Part shown: piece after piece, positions 1 through 11,203 of the stretch | How positions within the stretch are numbered: position 1 is the first letter of the stretch | How the letters are laid out: each line of letters begins with the position of its first letter | Assembly: GCA_003427395.1 (NCBI GenBank) | Contig: BFEA01000124.1 | Coordinates: 365,136 to 405,234 of the forward strand | DNA: 40,099 nucleotides | From: Chara braunii | Taxonomy: Eukaryota > Streptophyta > Charophyceae > Charales > Characeae | Direction of reading: 5' to 3' | Program-made: the position numbers and the translations under genes | The notes under the pieces: model-generated | What the model was told of the DNA's origin: nothing | Databases searched by the model: none | What the model saw: only the letters and a program-made list of their open reading frames with translations

Positions 1-3000
1 GAAACAATGCCTGGTCCTTCAGAAAACAACCAAATAATCATAGCCCTGAGCCATTCACAGTAGAAACAATGCTCAGGCTTTGGTTGACCCTTCCAGACGC
101 ATGCAAAATTGTCTTTCTTCCACCTTCCCTTAGTTCATCCTTAGTCTACTTTCAGTCAAAACAAAGATGAAACTTAAGCTTCACTCTCACACATTCTTTC
201 CATTTAATCTGATTGGGTCCTGAAGAGAAAGCAATGATCATAGGGACAAACTCATGCATACACCAACCATACTGCAGGGAGATAGGCAATCATGGGTAAC
301 AGTAGGACATACAGATAAAAATAATATACCTGATAGTTCGCTGCCTCCACAACTCCTCCTGAGTTCCGGCAGAGCTCCCGCAATCGGTGGGTGGACTCCC
401 CACACAGTCTTGATGCGGTCCTACTAGTTGCAATCCCGCCTGCCGCCTTCCTCTTAAAACCAAAGACTAGACTGAGAGTTAGAAAGACAAAATGAGATAG
501 ATTTGAGACTCTCAGATCCAAGAATAAGGCTCTCAGTCTCGCAAGAGAGGGCCTTGTAATCTTGGATCACCCGAGGGTCCCGCAATGATGGCCAGAACGC
601 AGCAGCTCGATCAAAAACGAAGTCAACTCCCACCTGTAGACTGCCCTACACCCTTCTAGATCGCAGCAATACTCCCACCTGTCGAATCAAAACACAGTCT
701 CCACTGGTTGACCCGTCGTTGCGCAGCCTAGAAGAGCCCCGTTCAAACAAAGTCCACCTTTGTGTCGTATCTGAATGTAGGAAGGACCCATTGTAACTCA
801 AGCAAGAGTTCTGCCTACAGCGATCGCGCTCTGCAACAAAAACTCGTAGCGGTGTGCTGATAATAAGGTACTATGTTGTCGTACCGCACTTTAATGCTCA
901 GCAACGTAGTCACAACACCTCGACACGTCGGGTAAGCTAGACACCTGCCAAACGCCGAACAGTAAATGCGCAGCTTAATGTGTGCCAAGTACACCGCAGA
1001 TAGGCAGTCAAACTATGTCGTGTGGTTCGGCCGCATGTCGTTTGAAGCCTTTCACAACAGCACGGGACGCCCAACAATCAACACAGGTTCGGAGTCTTAC
1101 AACTTTGATAATAGCCCGCCTCACGGCACGTGTACACCGTCTGTAGTGATTGCAACGGTCGCAGTAGCAGACACACCAATGAAGTACCACAACTGTTCGC
1201 ACATCCAAGGCACAACAATAGATACCGCAGTGGTCAAGCCGCCCTACGACCCGTGGTTTCTTAGTTCCAGTAAACAGCAGTAGTATTCCAGTTCCAAATT
1301 GTCGTAACCGGGTTCTGAATATAACAACTACCAGACCGCTATTCAGTAGTGTCTACAGCAGCGACGCCGGGCCAGTAGGTAAGTCATTGACTCCGTAGCT
1401 TGCTCCGGACTTCTTTACGCTATCTACGGGCAACGTTCCTGCCACACGCAAGTCTCCTGTCCAAGCGCTCTCTCACTACTCCGAGTCTCAGGGCTAGCAG
1501 GTCTCGAAATGGGTCTTCCGCCTGTCTGTGGTCAGATGCTCTCCTCTCTTCATGACCTCGCCCCTAAACAGGTGACTGCTCTACTCCTCCTTCGTTCAGT
1601 GCTTCGCAGCCAGCCCTCCCACTAACGGATGAGCACCCGACCATGGTGCTGGCCACATGCTATTTCCATAGCAGCGCATCGGACAACAGGTAAATCTCTG
1701 ACCCCTCAACTTTTCTCTCACCTTACCGTTCACATCCTAAATGGTGAAAGCGACTGGCCACTATCATGACCAGGTTCAACCGTATGTAAGCCGAAGCACC
1801 AGGCGCAGCTCAAATTGGCTGCACCGCCAAAAACGCACCCCCAACCCGAGATCCAGTGATGCTATTGCCTCTGCACAGGTCAAAACTCCCTGGTCGGTCA
1901 CTTCTCCCACCCGATAAGGCCGAAAATCGAGGGAGATATTTCGTTCTCCCTTTACACCATCTTAGTTTGACTCTCCCTCTCTCCCTTCATATATATATAT
2001 ATATATATATGTACGTGTGCACAACGTGGCCCATCCGCACTACTTCCACCAATAGGATGGGCAAAATCAAATGCAAAACCAGAATGAATCTTTCGCTAGA
2101 ACGCGGAAAAATACATTCTCACCTTGAAGCCTTCCCTCCTGCACGCAACTCCTACAGCCTATACTCCCAAAACTAACCCTTTACTACCAAATCTAACACC
2201 GCCATCACACTCGCGTCGTCTGAAAACCGCGATTCGGTCCCCTCCGTCGCTCGATCTCAACGAGAATCGGGCGAGCTCTTTGTCTTCTCGTTCCGCCATA
2301 TCCACCCCCCCGGACATCTCCACGCACTGTATTTTCTTACTAACTTTTAGTTTACTAACCTTCTACTAATTCTAACTGCATAAACGGGGTCGCTAACCCT
2401 AAAAACCGCGGCTTAGCAACTTAGATTGTTCAAAACGGCCAAGAAATGGCCGAGTTATACCATTTTGTTCCCCTCCTTCTCTCCTCCTGCCATAGCTCGA
2501 TGGCCCTCCTTTCTCCACTAACTCTCCCCACACTACCCTACTCTCGAAACTAACGCGGTCATGGTGTTCGCCTGGGGCTAATACCCCAAACTGACTTCTT
2601 CTCCCCCTCGATTCCACTCAGGATCGAGGGCGCTATATCTTTTCAGCCGCGCAAGGTCCAACCCCCCGCTATCCCTTTCGCGCACGCACCTGGCACGGAT
2701 CCCCACCGGGTTCATTCGAATCTCCCCTTCTTCGCCCCCGTCGCTCCCTGCCTGCGCCCAGGCACGATCCTCCTGCTAGTATGCACGGCCGCTCCTCCCC
2801 TTCTTCATACCTTGCTGCCTTCTTCCCGAATACACCCGGCGCAAGAAAGCGCCCAGGTGCATCCTTCCACCTGCTGTCGTTCCAGCTGCGCCCGCTTCTC
2901 TTCTCCCTCGTCTCCTCGCTGCCTGTTCGTCGCTCCCTACTGTCTTCACCTCCGCTGCACTGCTGCCTCCACCGCACTCCTGCGCTAGCCGCTGCCCAAC

Positions 3001-3339
3001 GCCCAGGCCCACGGTAATCCGCTATCCCTCCTCTCCTTCGTTCCCACTTACGCCCGTCCTCCGCTCTACTTAGCCGCGGTAGTCCCACAACATTCTGCGA
3101 TCGGTCCTTCCAGTTTTGCGTGGTCGGACAACGCTCAGTCATACAAAACAATCGGTTGTCGTACCTCCCGGCAACTTATACCAGTGGCTCTCACGCGGGG
3201 GCCAGGCTAATTTCCTTTGTGTCGTTCCAAGTTTTTAAAGGATGTCCCGAAGGACCTAGCCTGGGCCATGCCCTTCAACACCGCAAAACCCGAGCAGGCC
3301 CAGGCAATTCGAGATATTTGGTCTCACCCATTGAGATCC
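1..3339. other. Left flank, no gene recognised
   Basis: Mixed-composition DNA with an AT repeat at about 1989-2010 and pyrimidine-rich, GC-rich sequence at 2690-3050. A 45-bp stretch at 340-385 (shared GAGCTCCCGCAATCG) resembles 6937-6985 of the 8.7-kb copies, hinting at a distant relative of that repeat. The open frames have no family resemblance. Confidence 0.5.
2051..2115 (+). repeat. Diverged relative of the MITE-like core
   Basis: ATAGGATGGGCAAAAT followed by GAATGAATCTTTCGCTAG parallels the left end and core of the 86-bp element at 27670. The right inverted end is not found. Confidence 0.4.
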
Positions 3340-3409
3340 TTCCCCTGAGGTCAAACACAGGTCTGTATTTCGACAGTTCGAGGGCGTATCCACTGAGCTA
3401 ACCTCTTGG
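3340..3409 (-). ncRNA. tRNA-like segment with A box
   Basis: The minus strand contains TTAGCTCAGTGGATACGCCC, which fits a Pol III A box and resembles plant tRNA-Arg D-arms. A weak B-box-like TGTTTGACCTC lies about 36 nt further on. Stem pairing is poor. It is likely a tRNA-derived repeat rather than a tRNA gene. A related A-box segment occurs on the minus strand of both 8.7-kb copies near 4460 and 19720. Confidence 0.35.
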
Positions 3410-3587
3410 GTGCCTGCCACATCCACGGCATCGCGCCCCTGGCAAACAGGTGTCGGGTGCGGCTCCGGCGTAACCACGAAAACAGTTTGTAATTGCACCT
3501 CAGGCAGCCCCGCAAATACAACACACCCCCATGCGCTGCTATCGCAGTCTCGCGTCCTCGGGATACGACAAACAAAAACAGATAAGG

Positions 3588-3615
3588 AAAAATAGGATAA
3601 AATAGGATAAAATAG
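3588..3615. repeat. 10-bp tandem repeat
   Basis: AAATAGGATA repeats nearly three times. Confidence 0.85.
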
Positions 3616-4228
3616 CAGCAGTGTCGAGGAACAGCGGGGCTGCTAGCGCCTCGCCAGCACCCGCAGATCGGACCCGCCGCCGTGACTGCAAACAAAACCG
3701 GGGGGGTTAGCCCCGGCGGCCCTCGACCCCATCGGTTCCTTCCACGACGCTCCGCTGCAGTTGCTGCGCCGACGCACGCTAGCCTCGATCCCCGAACCCC
3801 CGTGTTGCCAACCCAATGTCGTAACCTATAGAGCTAAGCCCAAGCCTCAGACCAATGTCCGCGGAGTGCCATATAAGCTGGTGCGGCGCTGCGCTCAGGG
3901 CCAGGGAGATTGGCCTGAGCCTCATCTCTGCCTACAACCGTGCGCGCGACCGCCCCGCGTCTGCGCCAACTTACCCAGCTGTACCACGGTCGCCACCCGC
4001 CCCACTACGCGTGCCAAAACCTACCGCAATCACATTGTCGCCGTCGTCGCCGTCGCCCTCGCACGCCTGCTCGCCTCGTTCAAAGTACCAATCGGAAGAG
4101 GATATCCCTAGTTCCTACTTAATCAAAAATAAATAAATATTAATAATATAATTAACCAAACGACCGATGTCCGCGTCGTCTTTATGATCAAAAACAAAAC
4201 AGAATCACTCGCGCTTAAACCTGCGCGC
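3616..4228. other. GC-rich flank up to the element edge
   Basis: GC-rich sequence with overlapping chance frames, then an AT-rich patch at 4126-4160. The bases just before 4229 (CTGCGCGC) do not match the sequence right of 28183. Confidence 0.5.
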
Positions 4229-4742
4229 TGTCGCGCGCGGCGGTCCCACACCCTAGACGCAAAGTAGTTTTGTGTCGGACCTCAAGGTCGTGTCACGCAA
4301 GAGTTTTATTTTTGTCTCTTTAGTGTAATACCAACTCCGACCGTGCGCGCGTGCTATACATCTCGCGACTCCCTACGACAGGTTAGGGATCCCGCGAGGT
4401 ACATCATACCTCCACCTGCGGGAGCTGTCACCATCCCTTAGGTGGGCGTATCCCTGCTGAGCTACTGACCCACGTGCGAAGGCTTTTACATGCAATCGCA
4501 GAGCTAGGCCAGTTGAGGGCGTTTTCTCGATCGTCGTAGCATAGGCATACGTGTGGTAGAACACCTTAAGACTGACCCGTATGTCGAGCCCCGAGGTGCT
4601 AGCTCTCAGGACCGACTATCTAATCAGGTCGACTTCTCGGACAGTCTTCCACGCTTAACTAACTATGACAATGACTCAACGTTAACTTTCCTCATCATGT
4701 GAGAATGCGAGGGTCGATTCCCTTTGTATTCTCCTATTCTCT

Positions 4743-4841
4743 CAAACAGAAGCCTAGACAAATGACTCTCCGATCCTGACCAACTATGATCCCATTATAG
4801 TTGGTCAGGATCGGAGAGTCATTTGTCTAGGTTTCTGTTTG
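4743..4841. repeat. Near-perfect 45-bp inverted repeat
   Basis: Arms 4743-4787 and 4797-4841 match at 44 of 45 positions around a 9-nt loop. The right 8.7-kb copy has only the left arm, followed by an AT repeat, so the second arm is specific to the left copy. Confidence 0.95.
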
Positions 4842-5869
4842 CTATATATTGTATGTATGTAAATCAGGGGAGCTGACTGAGCGGTGGACCTCACTTTCAC
4901 AATTGTCGTGTCCCTTTTGCCCGAATATCTCAGACGATCCAAACTCAGAAGACAGCACAAATGTCCAACACCTGTGCAAATGCAAGAAAACCACATACAC
5001 GCATACAGATGCAGACACAGAATGCGCTACAAGCGTCAACCTTTAATCCATTCATAACATGCTACTCACGCCCCAAATATTTGAAAACAACATTCCTTCC
5101 CAACCCTAACTCCATTTTGCCACAACCCCACTCATTTTTGAAGACTCCTGAGTGTGATTTGGACAATTTAGGCATAGATACAGGGGGAAGATTTATTTGT
5201 TCCCTTCTTAGGTCTTGTCCTAGGTGTGGGTATCAAGCCATGGTCAAAGTTGAGTCGGAGTTCTACCAACTTGTTATCAAGAGATAACAAAATTGTTGCT
5301 CTTACGGATTCCCCGTAAGTTCTCCGAAATATCGAAACCTGTAGACACAACACAACCCAAGAGAATCTTAACATATTTATTCCTAACTGAGATCTAGAAA
5401 GTCCCTTCTAGACTCTGTGTCTTTTGTTTGACTTTTATCCTTAACTAATTGTTTGGGCTGTTGCCCTTTCGCTTTCAGTTAGTGAATAATAGTTCACTTC
5501 CCTTTTTACTGTCGTGGTAACTCCCCATATTCTCCTCACTATCTCATTCCTATCCTTTTCTGGATTATCCTGTCTGAGTTCCCTTCCTTCTTCAACACAC
5601 ATGAACACATCATCAATCGAACCTGTGGAAAAAATCTCATGGAAAGAAATCAGACAAACGGATAGTTTCTCTCTGAGGCAAATTGTCACTTATCCCCTCT
5701 CAGTACAATCAGAGATAGTTAATTAGGACTGAACAATGCAGATTGTGGAGAAAGTTAGAGGTGGTATGATACACCATTTAGGACATATCCATCTGTTACT
5801 GGAGCTTTGTTTGACAAGGGCAAACTTGTGGGTCTTGGCCACTGTGTGCCAAGCACATTTAGCGGTAGG

Positions 5870-6515
5870 CTTATCCTATGGCTAGCCACTTAAAAGGCAC
5901 GTGTCCTTGAAACCTGCTACTTCTTATATTGGATTAGTCACTGATAAGACAGGATTCCCCTGATACTCTTATCACTGACTAGCCTTCAATAAGGCGGGTG
6001 CCCAATGATCCTTACTACTCTTATCACTGACTAAGCCCTAGGATGTTTATTGATAAGGCATGTATCCTTGAAACCTCATAACTCTTATATCGAACTAGTC
6101 ATTGATAAGACAGAATTCCCCTACTACACTTATCACTGGCTAACCCTCAATAAGGCAGGTGTCCAAGGGTCCTTACTTACTCTTACCATTGAAAAGAATG
6201 TTAGGTTTGATCAATGATAAGGCAGGTGTCCTTGAAACCTCACAACTCTTATATCAGACTAGTCACTAATAAGACAGGATTCCCCCGCTACTCTTATTAG
6301 TGGCTAGCCCTCAATAAGGCAGGTGTCCAAGGGTCCTTGTTTACTCTTACCACTGAAAAGAATGTTAAATTGGTTAATGATAAGGCAGATGTCCTTGAAA
6401 CCTCACAACTCTTATGTCAGACTAGTCACTGATAAGGCAGGATTTCCCTACTTCTCTTATCACTGTTCAACCCTCAATAAGGCGGGTGTCCAAGGGTTCT
6501 TGCACTTACCACTGA
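5870..6515. repeat. 163-bp tandem repeat, about four units, left copy
   Basis: The landmark TGTCCTTGAAACCT and its variants recur at about 5901, 6061, 6226 and 6389, giving periods of 160-165 bp. Each unit contains half-repeats built from ACTGATAAG and CTTATCACTG. About eleven GATAAG or CTTATC hexamers occur in the array. Confidence 0.85.
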
Positions 6516-6878
6516 CCAAGCATATGGCTCATTCGGAGTTAAGGCAGGCTTTTTCTGTTATTCTTACCCCCACAGAAGTCTTATCTATGGCTCAAGTCAT
6601 CGCCTTCGATGGCATTCGAGCCCAGAATCGTTGTTAGTTTCGGGGAATTATTCTTGGATCAGGCGTATGTCAAGAAATAGTTGACATGGATCATCATTGT
6701 TGCTTTCAATCACAACAGGCTGAACCAATGAATACCCATCATCATTAGGCGACGCATAGAGAGAAGAATATGAGTAATCGATCCCCTTTACATCCACATC
6801 CCTAAAGAACACCCACATAGCAAGATCGTTGTACCCTTGTTATTAACATAGTCATAGGTAGCAGCCTAAGGTTATACA

Positions 6879-6903
6879 TTTAGGGTTTTGGGTTTAGGGT
6901 TTA
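6879..6903 (+). repeat. Short telomere-like motif, left copy
   Basis: Two TTTAGGG units are separated by a TTTTGGG variant. This is the plant telomere unit in miniature; its reverse complement contains telo-box motifs (AAACCCTAAA). Confidence 0.8.
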
Positions 6904-7279
6904 TGTTGAAATACACATACCGCGCTTTTCCCTGCCTCCAGAGTTCCACCTGAACTCCGAAAGAGCTCCCGCAATCGCCCTCTGACTACTCATATACAAC
7001 TCATGCAATCGATTGCTGAACTCTTAGGTTTAGCTGAGGTAAGGGTTAACTCAACGGGGATCAAAACCCTAATCTATAGTCGAGGAGGCATGTATCTGAG
7101 AGGTCCGCACAATAACAAGTATGGAGGAGGATGGAGGACGTGGGCACCATGATAGCGTCTCCCTCTTCTCCAATGCCCCATACTCTCATTCTCTGGCTCT
7201 GTATTGATCTCTTATGATAGCAATAGAAACTAACAGAGGCAGCAGAAATAATCAAGAAATAACAATTGAAATAATGAAA

Positions 7280-7322
7280 ATAATAAAATAAAATAATAAT
7301 AATAACGACACAAATAATAATG

Positions 7323-7370
<48 letters not shown>

Positions 7371-7412
7371 GTAATAATAATACCCTGAATAATAATAGTA
7401 ATAATAATAATA
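7280..7412. repeat. (TAA)n microsatellite
   Basis: Interrupted TAA array in the left copy; the counterpart is 22516-22651 with a different length. It produces spurious poly-Ile or poly-Leu frames. Confidence 0.95.
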
Positions 7413-7445
7413 ACGTAGGGCAATGGTGAAAATGACGGAGAGATC

Positions 7446-7756
7446 CCCCTTTGTGAGTCACCGTGTTTGTGTTCCTGTCATGGCGTCACTGTGCGTCACC
7501 GTCGGCTCATGAGTGCGCAGGCATGCCAAGTATTGAACGTGGGGCGTCCAGGGTGATCCACTGTGTGTGAACGAAAGGTTGACGGGCGCTGTCGGCCATA
7601 GCCCATCTGAGGCGAACTCGTAATTGATTGCAGTCATCATCAGCCATACGAGCTCTGTACTTTGGTGATCCTCCACCAGAGTGACGTGTCGCCCCATTTT
7701 CCCATGTATGTGTAAGCGAGGAAGAAACGACCCTGATTGCAATAACAATAATAGTG

Positions 7757-7801
<45 letters not shown>

Positions 7802-9110
7802 TAATAATAATAACAATAATAATAATAATAAAATAATAATAATAATAATAATAGCTAACCCCAGAATCCTGTATCGTCAGACACATGTGATTCATATAGA
7901 CGCTCCCACATCCAAATGTAGCATTGCACTATGGTTTTCTGTCAACTAAGAGCACAGCAACCCGCATTTGATGTCTTAGGCATAACCTTACCATCATTAT
8001 CATAGAGTCAATGCATAATTCTACCGACATATGTTTATGTGCCTGTTAGTTTATGCTTTGTCCCCTTCGTTGATGTAAGCCCGCTTGTTACCTTCAGGCA
8101 GTCTGTCTGTCTGTCCTAGACGGTCTGTCTGTTTTACCTGCTTCAGACAGTCCGCTGGTCTGTCCTAGTCTGTTTGTTAGTTGTTTGATTCAAACAGTTT
8201 GGCCCGGACTGTCTGTCTGTCCGGCTGTTTTAAGTCGTATGCCTGTGCAGATGTAGGAGTTTGTCTTAGCAGCTCAACCGCATTGAGCCAGTGGTACATC
8301 CCTACGCAATCAGTGGTACAATCCTAGTCACTCCGGGTTCCGTCAAGCAAGTACCGTACGGGACCGCGGGCACTTAGGTTCGATGGAACGGCATGCCANC
8401 GTCAACCTGTATTGGACTGTGTATTTGTGTATCTAATTATGCACAACCGGGTGTGACTACGTAGGACAACGTGCGTCCATGTCGCTGAGTATGANTGTGG
8501 GTCTATATTTCTATATTTTTCTNACTGAGCGTGACCGTGTCATTTGAGTGCGTTACANCGTCACCTGATGTGAGAGACAGTATGTCGCAGTCTGTTCGTG
8601 ACTGTGTAGGCAAAGGCGCACCTTGTGNTGCTGTCTTGCGCACGTCCCGGCNTGCTTCGTTGCATATACCTTAGCCTGTTATATTGCNTTTGTCATAGTG
8701 TNTGTATGACTTTGTGCCAGCTCTCCATCATGCGGCCGTCACAACGTCCCCGCGTGACCGTATGTCTGACTTTCCCTGTCGCTGTGCATTCGTGTCACCA
8801 AGCATTGTCATCGTGCGTCCGTGCGACTGCGACTGGGCGTGTGTCATAGTGTTGATCATGTATCTGGGTGTGTGCTCCAGACTGTCNNTCCGCCTCNGTC
8901 TGTGTATGCTAGTCTCTGATCTTACTTGTGCNTGTTTGCCCCAGACTGTGTCTGGCNGTTCCAGACTGTGGCTGTTTGCCTCAGTCTGTGCATGACTGGC
9001 CCAGACCGCGCCTGTATGTTTGTTGTAGGTCCGTCTGTTTGTGTTTTCGTTTTTTTTGTCTGTCTGTCTGTCGAATCTGTCTGTTCGTCCAGTCCGTATG
9101 TCTGTCAAAT
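7446..9110. other. Near-identical patch with shared Ns, left copy
   Basis: It matches 22683-24347 at a constant offset of 15,237 with only two substitutions noticed (near 7571 and 7994). Thirteen N bases (8399, 8495, 8523, 8558, 8628, 8652, 8688, 8702, 8887, 8888, 8897, 8932, 8957) recur at the same offset in the other copy. From about 8097 it is GTCTGT-rich, cryptically simple DNA. Confidence 0.9.
7740..7853. repeat. (TAA)n microsatellite
   Basis: Interrupted TAA array whose counterpart 22977-23090 has exactly the same length and interruptions. It lies inside the near-identical patch. Confidence 0.95.
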
Positions 9111-9190
9111 CTGTCTGTTTGTCCAGTTTGTCTGTCTGTTGCAATCTGTCTGGTTGCCGGTGTCTGGCTGTCTGTTCCACAGTTCGTATG
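8097..9190. repeat. GTCT/CTGT-rich low-complexity stretch, left copy
   Basis: Clusters of TCTGTCTG (8097-8235 and 9055-9190) flank T/G-rich sequence. The long frames here (Cys/Leu/Ser-rich in one direction, Asp/Arg/Thr/Gln-rich in the other) are translations of the simple repeat. The right copy has the same at 23334-24427. Confidence 0.8.
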
Positions 9191-9346
9191 TCTGTGCCTG
9201 TTTGCCTCCCCCTCTTTTCTCTTACCGGGGATGCGGCACGGTTCAATCAGCCCCAGTCCAGCCAGTCTGGTTCAGTCAAGGAAGTACCGTCAGGGACTGT
9301 GTACACCGCGGGCCAGGGAACAGGGCAGACCAACGAGTCACATAAG

Positions 9347-9468
9347 TATAAATCAGGAGGCCGCATTCAACCATCCTTTTCATTCCAGCGTGAGCCATGC
9401 AGAAACGCTACCACAGCGACTTGTGCACAGAGATCTGTAGCAAGCCCGGAGGACGCAGTGGCCTGAAG
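9347..9468 (+). promoter_or_regulatory. TATA box plus short ATG exon with splice donor, left copy
   Basis: TATAAAT at 9347-9353 lies 44 bp before an ATG at 9397. The frame encodes 24 residues (MQKRYHSDLCTEICSKPGGR and four more) and runs into CTGAAG|GTGAGG, a good splice donor at 9469. Of four base differences from the right copy within these 72 nt, three are synonymous. A possible next exon of 24 nt (9648-9671, ending CTA|GTATGT) keeps the frame. The protein is not recognised. This could be a captured gene start or chance. Confidence 0.35.
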
Positions 9469-9859
9469 GTGAGGTCCACCCAGTAATTGCAAGTGCAGTG
9501 CAGAGCGTGTACTATCTTGTCTGTGTGTGACAGTGACTGTGTGTATGTCATGGTGTTTTTTTTTGCGTGTGTGCCATAGTTCACCGTGTTGACGTGTATG
9601 TTTTCGTCGTGCACGTGGTTGTGCAACTTTACAGTGGTCCGCTTGCAGGACCTCCAGGGTGATCCTCAGCTAGTATGTGCGAACAGACAAGAGTTGGGGT
9701 AGGCAGGTGCCTGTGCAACATCGCCTGTGTATATGAGTTCGTATGTGAATTGAGTTCTAGACGTCCATATCTCTGAGTTGTGAGTGGGCATATGTTGCCA
9801 TTTGCTCTGCTACTGTTTGCATGCATGGGAAGCGTGAATGAAAGTGAGAACGATCGCAC

Positions 9860-9860
<1 letters not shown>

Positions 9861-9898
<38 letters not shown>

Positions 9899-9920
9899 TC
9901 AAAAAAAAAAAAAAAAAAAA
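9861..9920. repeat. (TAA)n plus poly(A), left copy
   Basis: TAA array followed by about 20 A; the right copy has a longer TAA array (25016-25093) and no poly(A) run. Confidence 0.9.
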
Positions 9921-10086
9921 GCCACGAAGATGGCAACTTCAGAATTCAAACAGCAGTATATACACAAGATCAGACTGTCATGACCTCAAACCAGCAGTAG
10001 GATCGCATCACGAGTTTCACCAAATAACAACAGCAAAAACTTATATTTGACAATGCTGGAATAGTCTCATCATCATCAACAAACCA

Positions 10087-10501
10087 ATGTCGACTGCCTA
10101 TCCGTCGTTTCAGCGCCCAGACTACAGTCCGCACAACTACCATTTGCCTACTAATTGGCAATGCAATTGCAGACGTCAGCAGTCAGCGAAGTACTCGAAG
10201 ATGCCACTCAAGGCAGACCATCTCCGATGCCAGGTATGTGCCCTCGCATCATCATCATCGTCATTACCGACCCAGGATCAGTATCTTACCTGCTGCTCAG
10301 TGCCCAGACTATAGACGACACATCCTACCTGGCCTAATCTATAATGCTAAAAATGACGATAGCGGCTCTCGGAAGTACGAACAGATAGCGGCTAATGTCG
10401 CACGCTTGCTATACCAGGTAAGTCTCTTTCTCCATTCACTACCTCGTTCCCCCCCCAACACACAGATGCCACATGGTCCCAACTTGGCGAATAATAATTA
10501 A
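10087..10501 (+). CDS. Candidate three-exon mini-gene made of repeated modules
   Basis: From ATG 10087 a frame runs through module A (10114-10233) to CAG|GTATGT. A 67-nt GT-AG interval (10234-10300) leads to module B (10301-10417), which ends CAG|GTAAGT. A 48-nt GT-AG interval leads to an exon that stops at 10499-10501. All joins are phase 0, giving about 99 residues. Modules A and B resemble each other at the protein level: both begin with an Arg- or Cys-Pro-Asp-Tyr motif, and both have Lys-Tyr in the middle and Gln at the end. No family is recognised. The right copy has a stop in module A and lost the acceptor of module B, so selection is doubtful. It may be a decayed gene fragment. Confidence 0.25.
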
Positions 10502-10503
10502 TA

Positions 10504-10532
10504 ATAAAGTAATAATAATAATAATAATAATG

Positions 10533-10575
<43 letters not shown>
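10504..10575. repeat. (TAA)n microsatellite
   Basis: TAA array after module B; counterpart 25677-25756. Confidence 0.95.
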
Positions 10576-10576
<1 letters not shown>

Positions 10577-10778
10577 GATGCAAGAACCTGAATGTGGACG
10601 AAACACAAAAATAATCACACTGAAGTCTGAGTTGTCGTAGCCAGAGTAGATAGCACAAGGGAATCGAGTAACCATCCGTTTGAGAATGAACCAGCATATT
10701 TGTGAGTCAATGTCCAAGCCCAGTCGGGCAACACCAACAGCGTAACTCAACGTGGCTCTCTCTCTGGAATGGCGTCTG

Positions 10779-10927
10779 GCGCCCTATCTACTCTACAGCC
10801 TAAACTACAACTACAGCATGGCAGCAATCAGACAACTTGACGACCACCGAGTGATGACGTCAACACCAATGTCGGCCCCCTCTCTACCAGGTACGTCTTT
10901 CGCTTCACTCATAACCTCGACTCACAG
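10779..10927 (+). other. Exon-like module C with donor and acceptor, left copy
   Basis: A third copy of the module begins near GGCGCCC and ends CTACCAG|GTACGT at 10890. It is followed by a 37-nt interval closing in CACAG at 10927. The bases after it (ATGCTCCATGCCCCCAA) resemble those after module B, and both lead into TAA arrays, so the repeating unit extends beyond the exon. Confidence 0.4.
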
Positions 10928-10956
10928 ATGCTCCATGCCCCCAAGAATCACCATGC

Positions 10957-10958
<2 letters not shown>

Positions 10959-11003
<45 letters not shown>
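10959..11003. repeat. (TAA)n microsatellite
   Basis: TAA array after module C; counterpart 26152-26209. Confidence 0.95.
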
Positions 11004-11005
<2 letters not shown>

Positions 11006-11203
11006 AAGTAAGTAACAGCGAGATAACAATGCCAGATTACACCCTCACATTGAAAGTCAAATAGTCACAACGTGCCCAGAGAGTAGCATTGCACCAATAA
11101 TACGCCAATGGAGGTTCGTAGCACTTAACTAAGTTCCATGGAGAGCATACTCTCTCCTCTCACACATGAGTCCGGTTCCCTCACACTCACACTTGGCGCT
11201 CAG

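Noticed and set aside
3340-3409. Functional tRNA gene
   Set aside because: An A box is present, but the B box is poor and stems do not pair well.
4373-4564. 63-residue minus-strand frame found in both 8.7-kb copies (also 19636-19827)
   Set aside because: It is conserved only because the DNA is duplicated; it overlaps a tRNA-like segment and has no domain.
5870-6515. CRISPR-like array
   Set aside because: The units are 163-bp diverged tandem repeats with no short constant repeats and unique spacers, in a plant-type genome.
7061-7895. Minus-strand frames of 69-145 residues with poly-Ile, poly-Leu or poly-Tyr runs
   Set aside because: They are translations of TAA arrays; the same applies at 22286-23132, 10392-10750 and 24910-25101.
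8728-9440. Overlapping frames of 139-172 residues on both strands
   Set aside because: Both strands are open over GTCT-rich simple sequence that contains Ns; there is no family feature.
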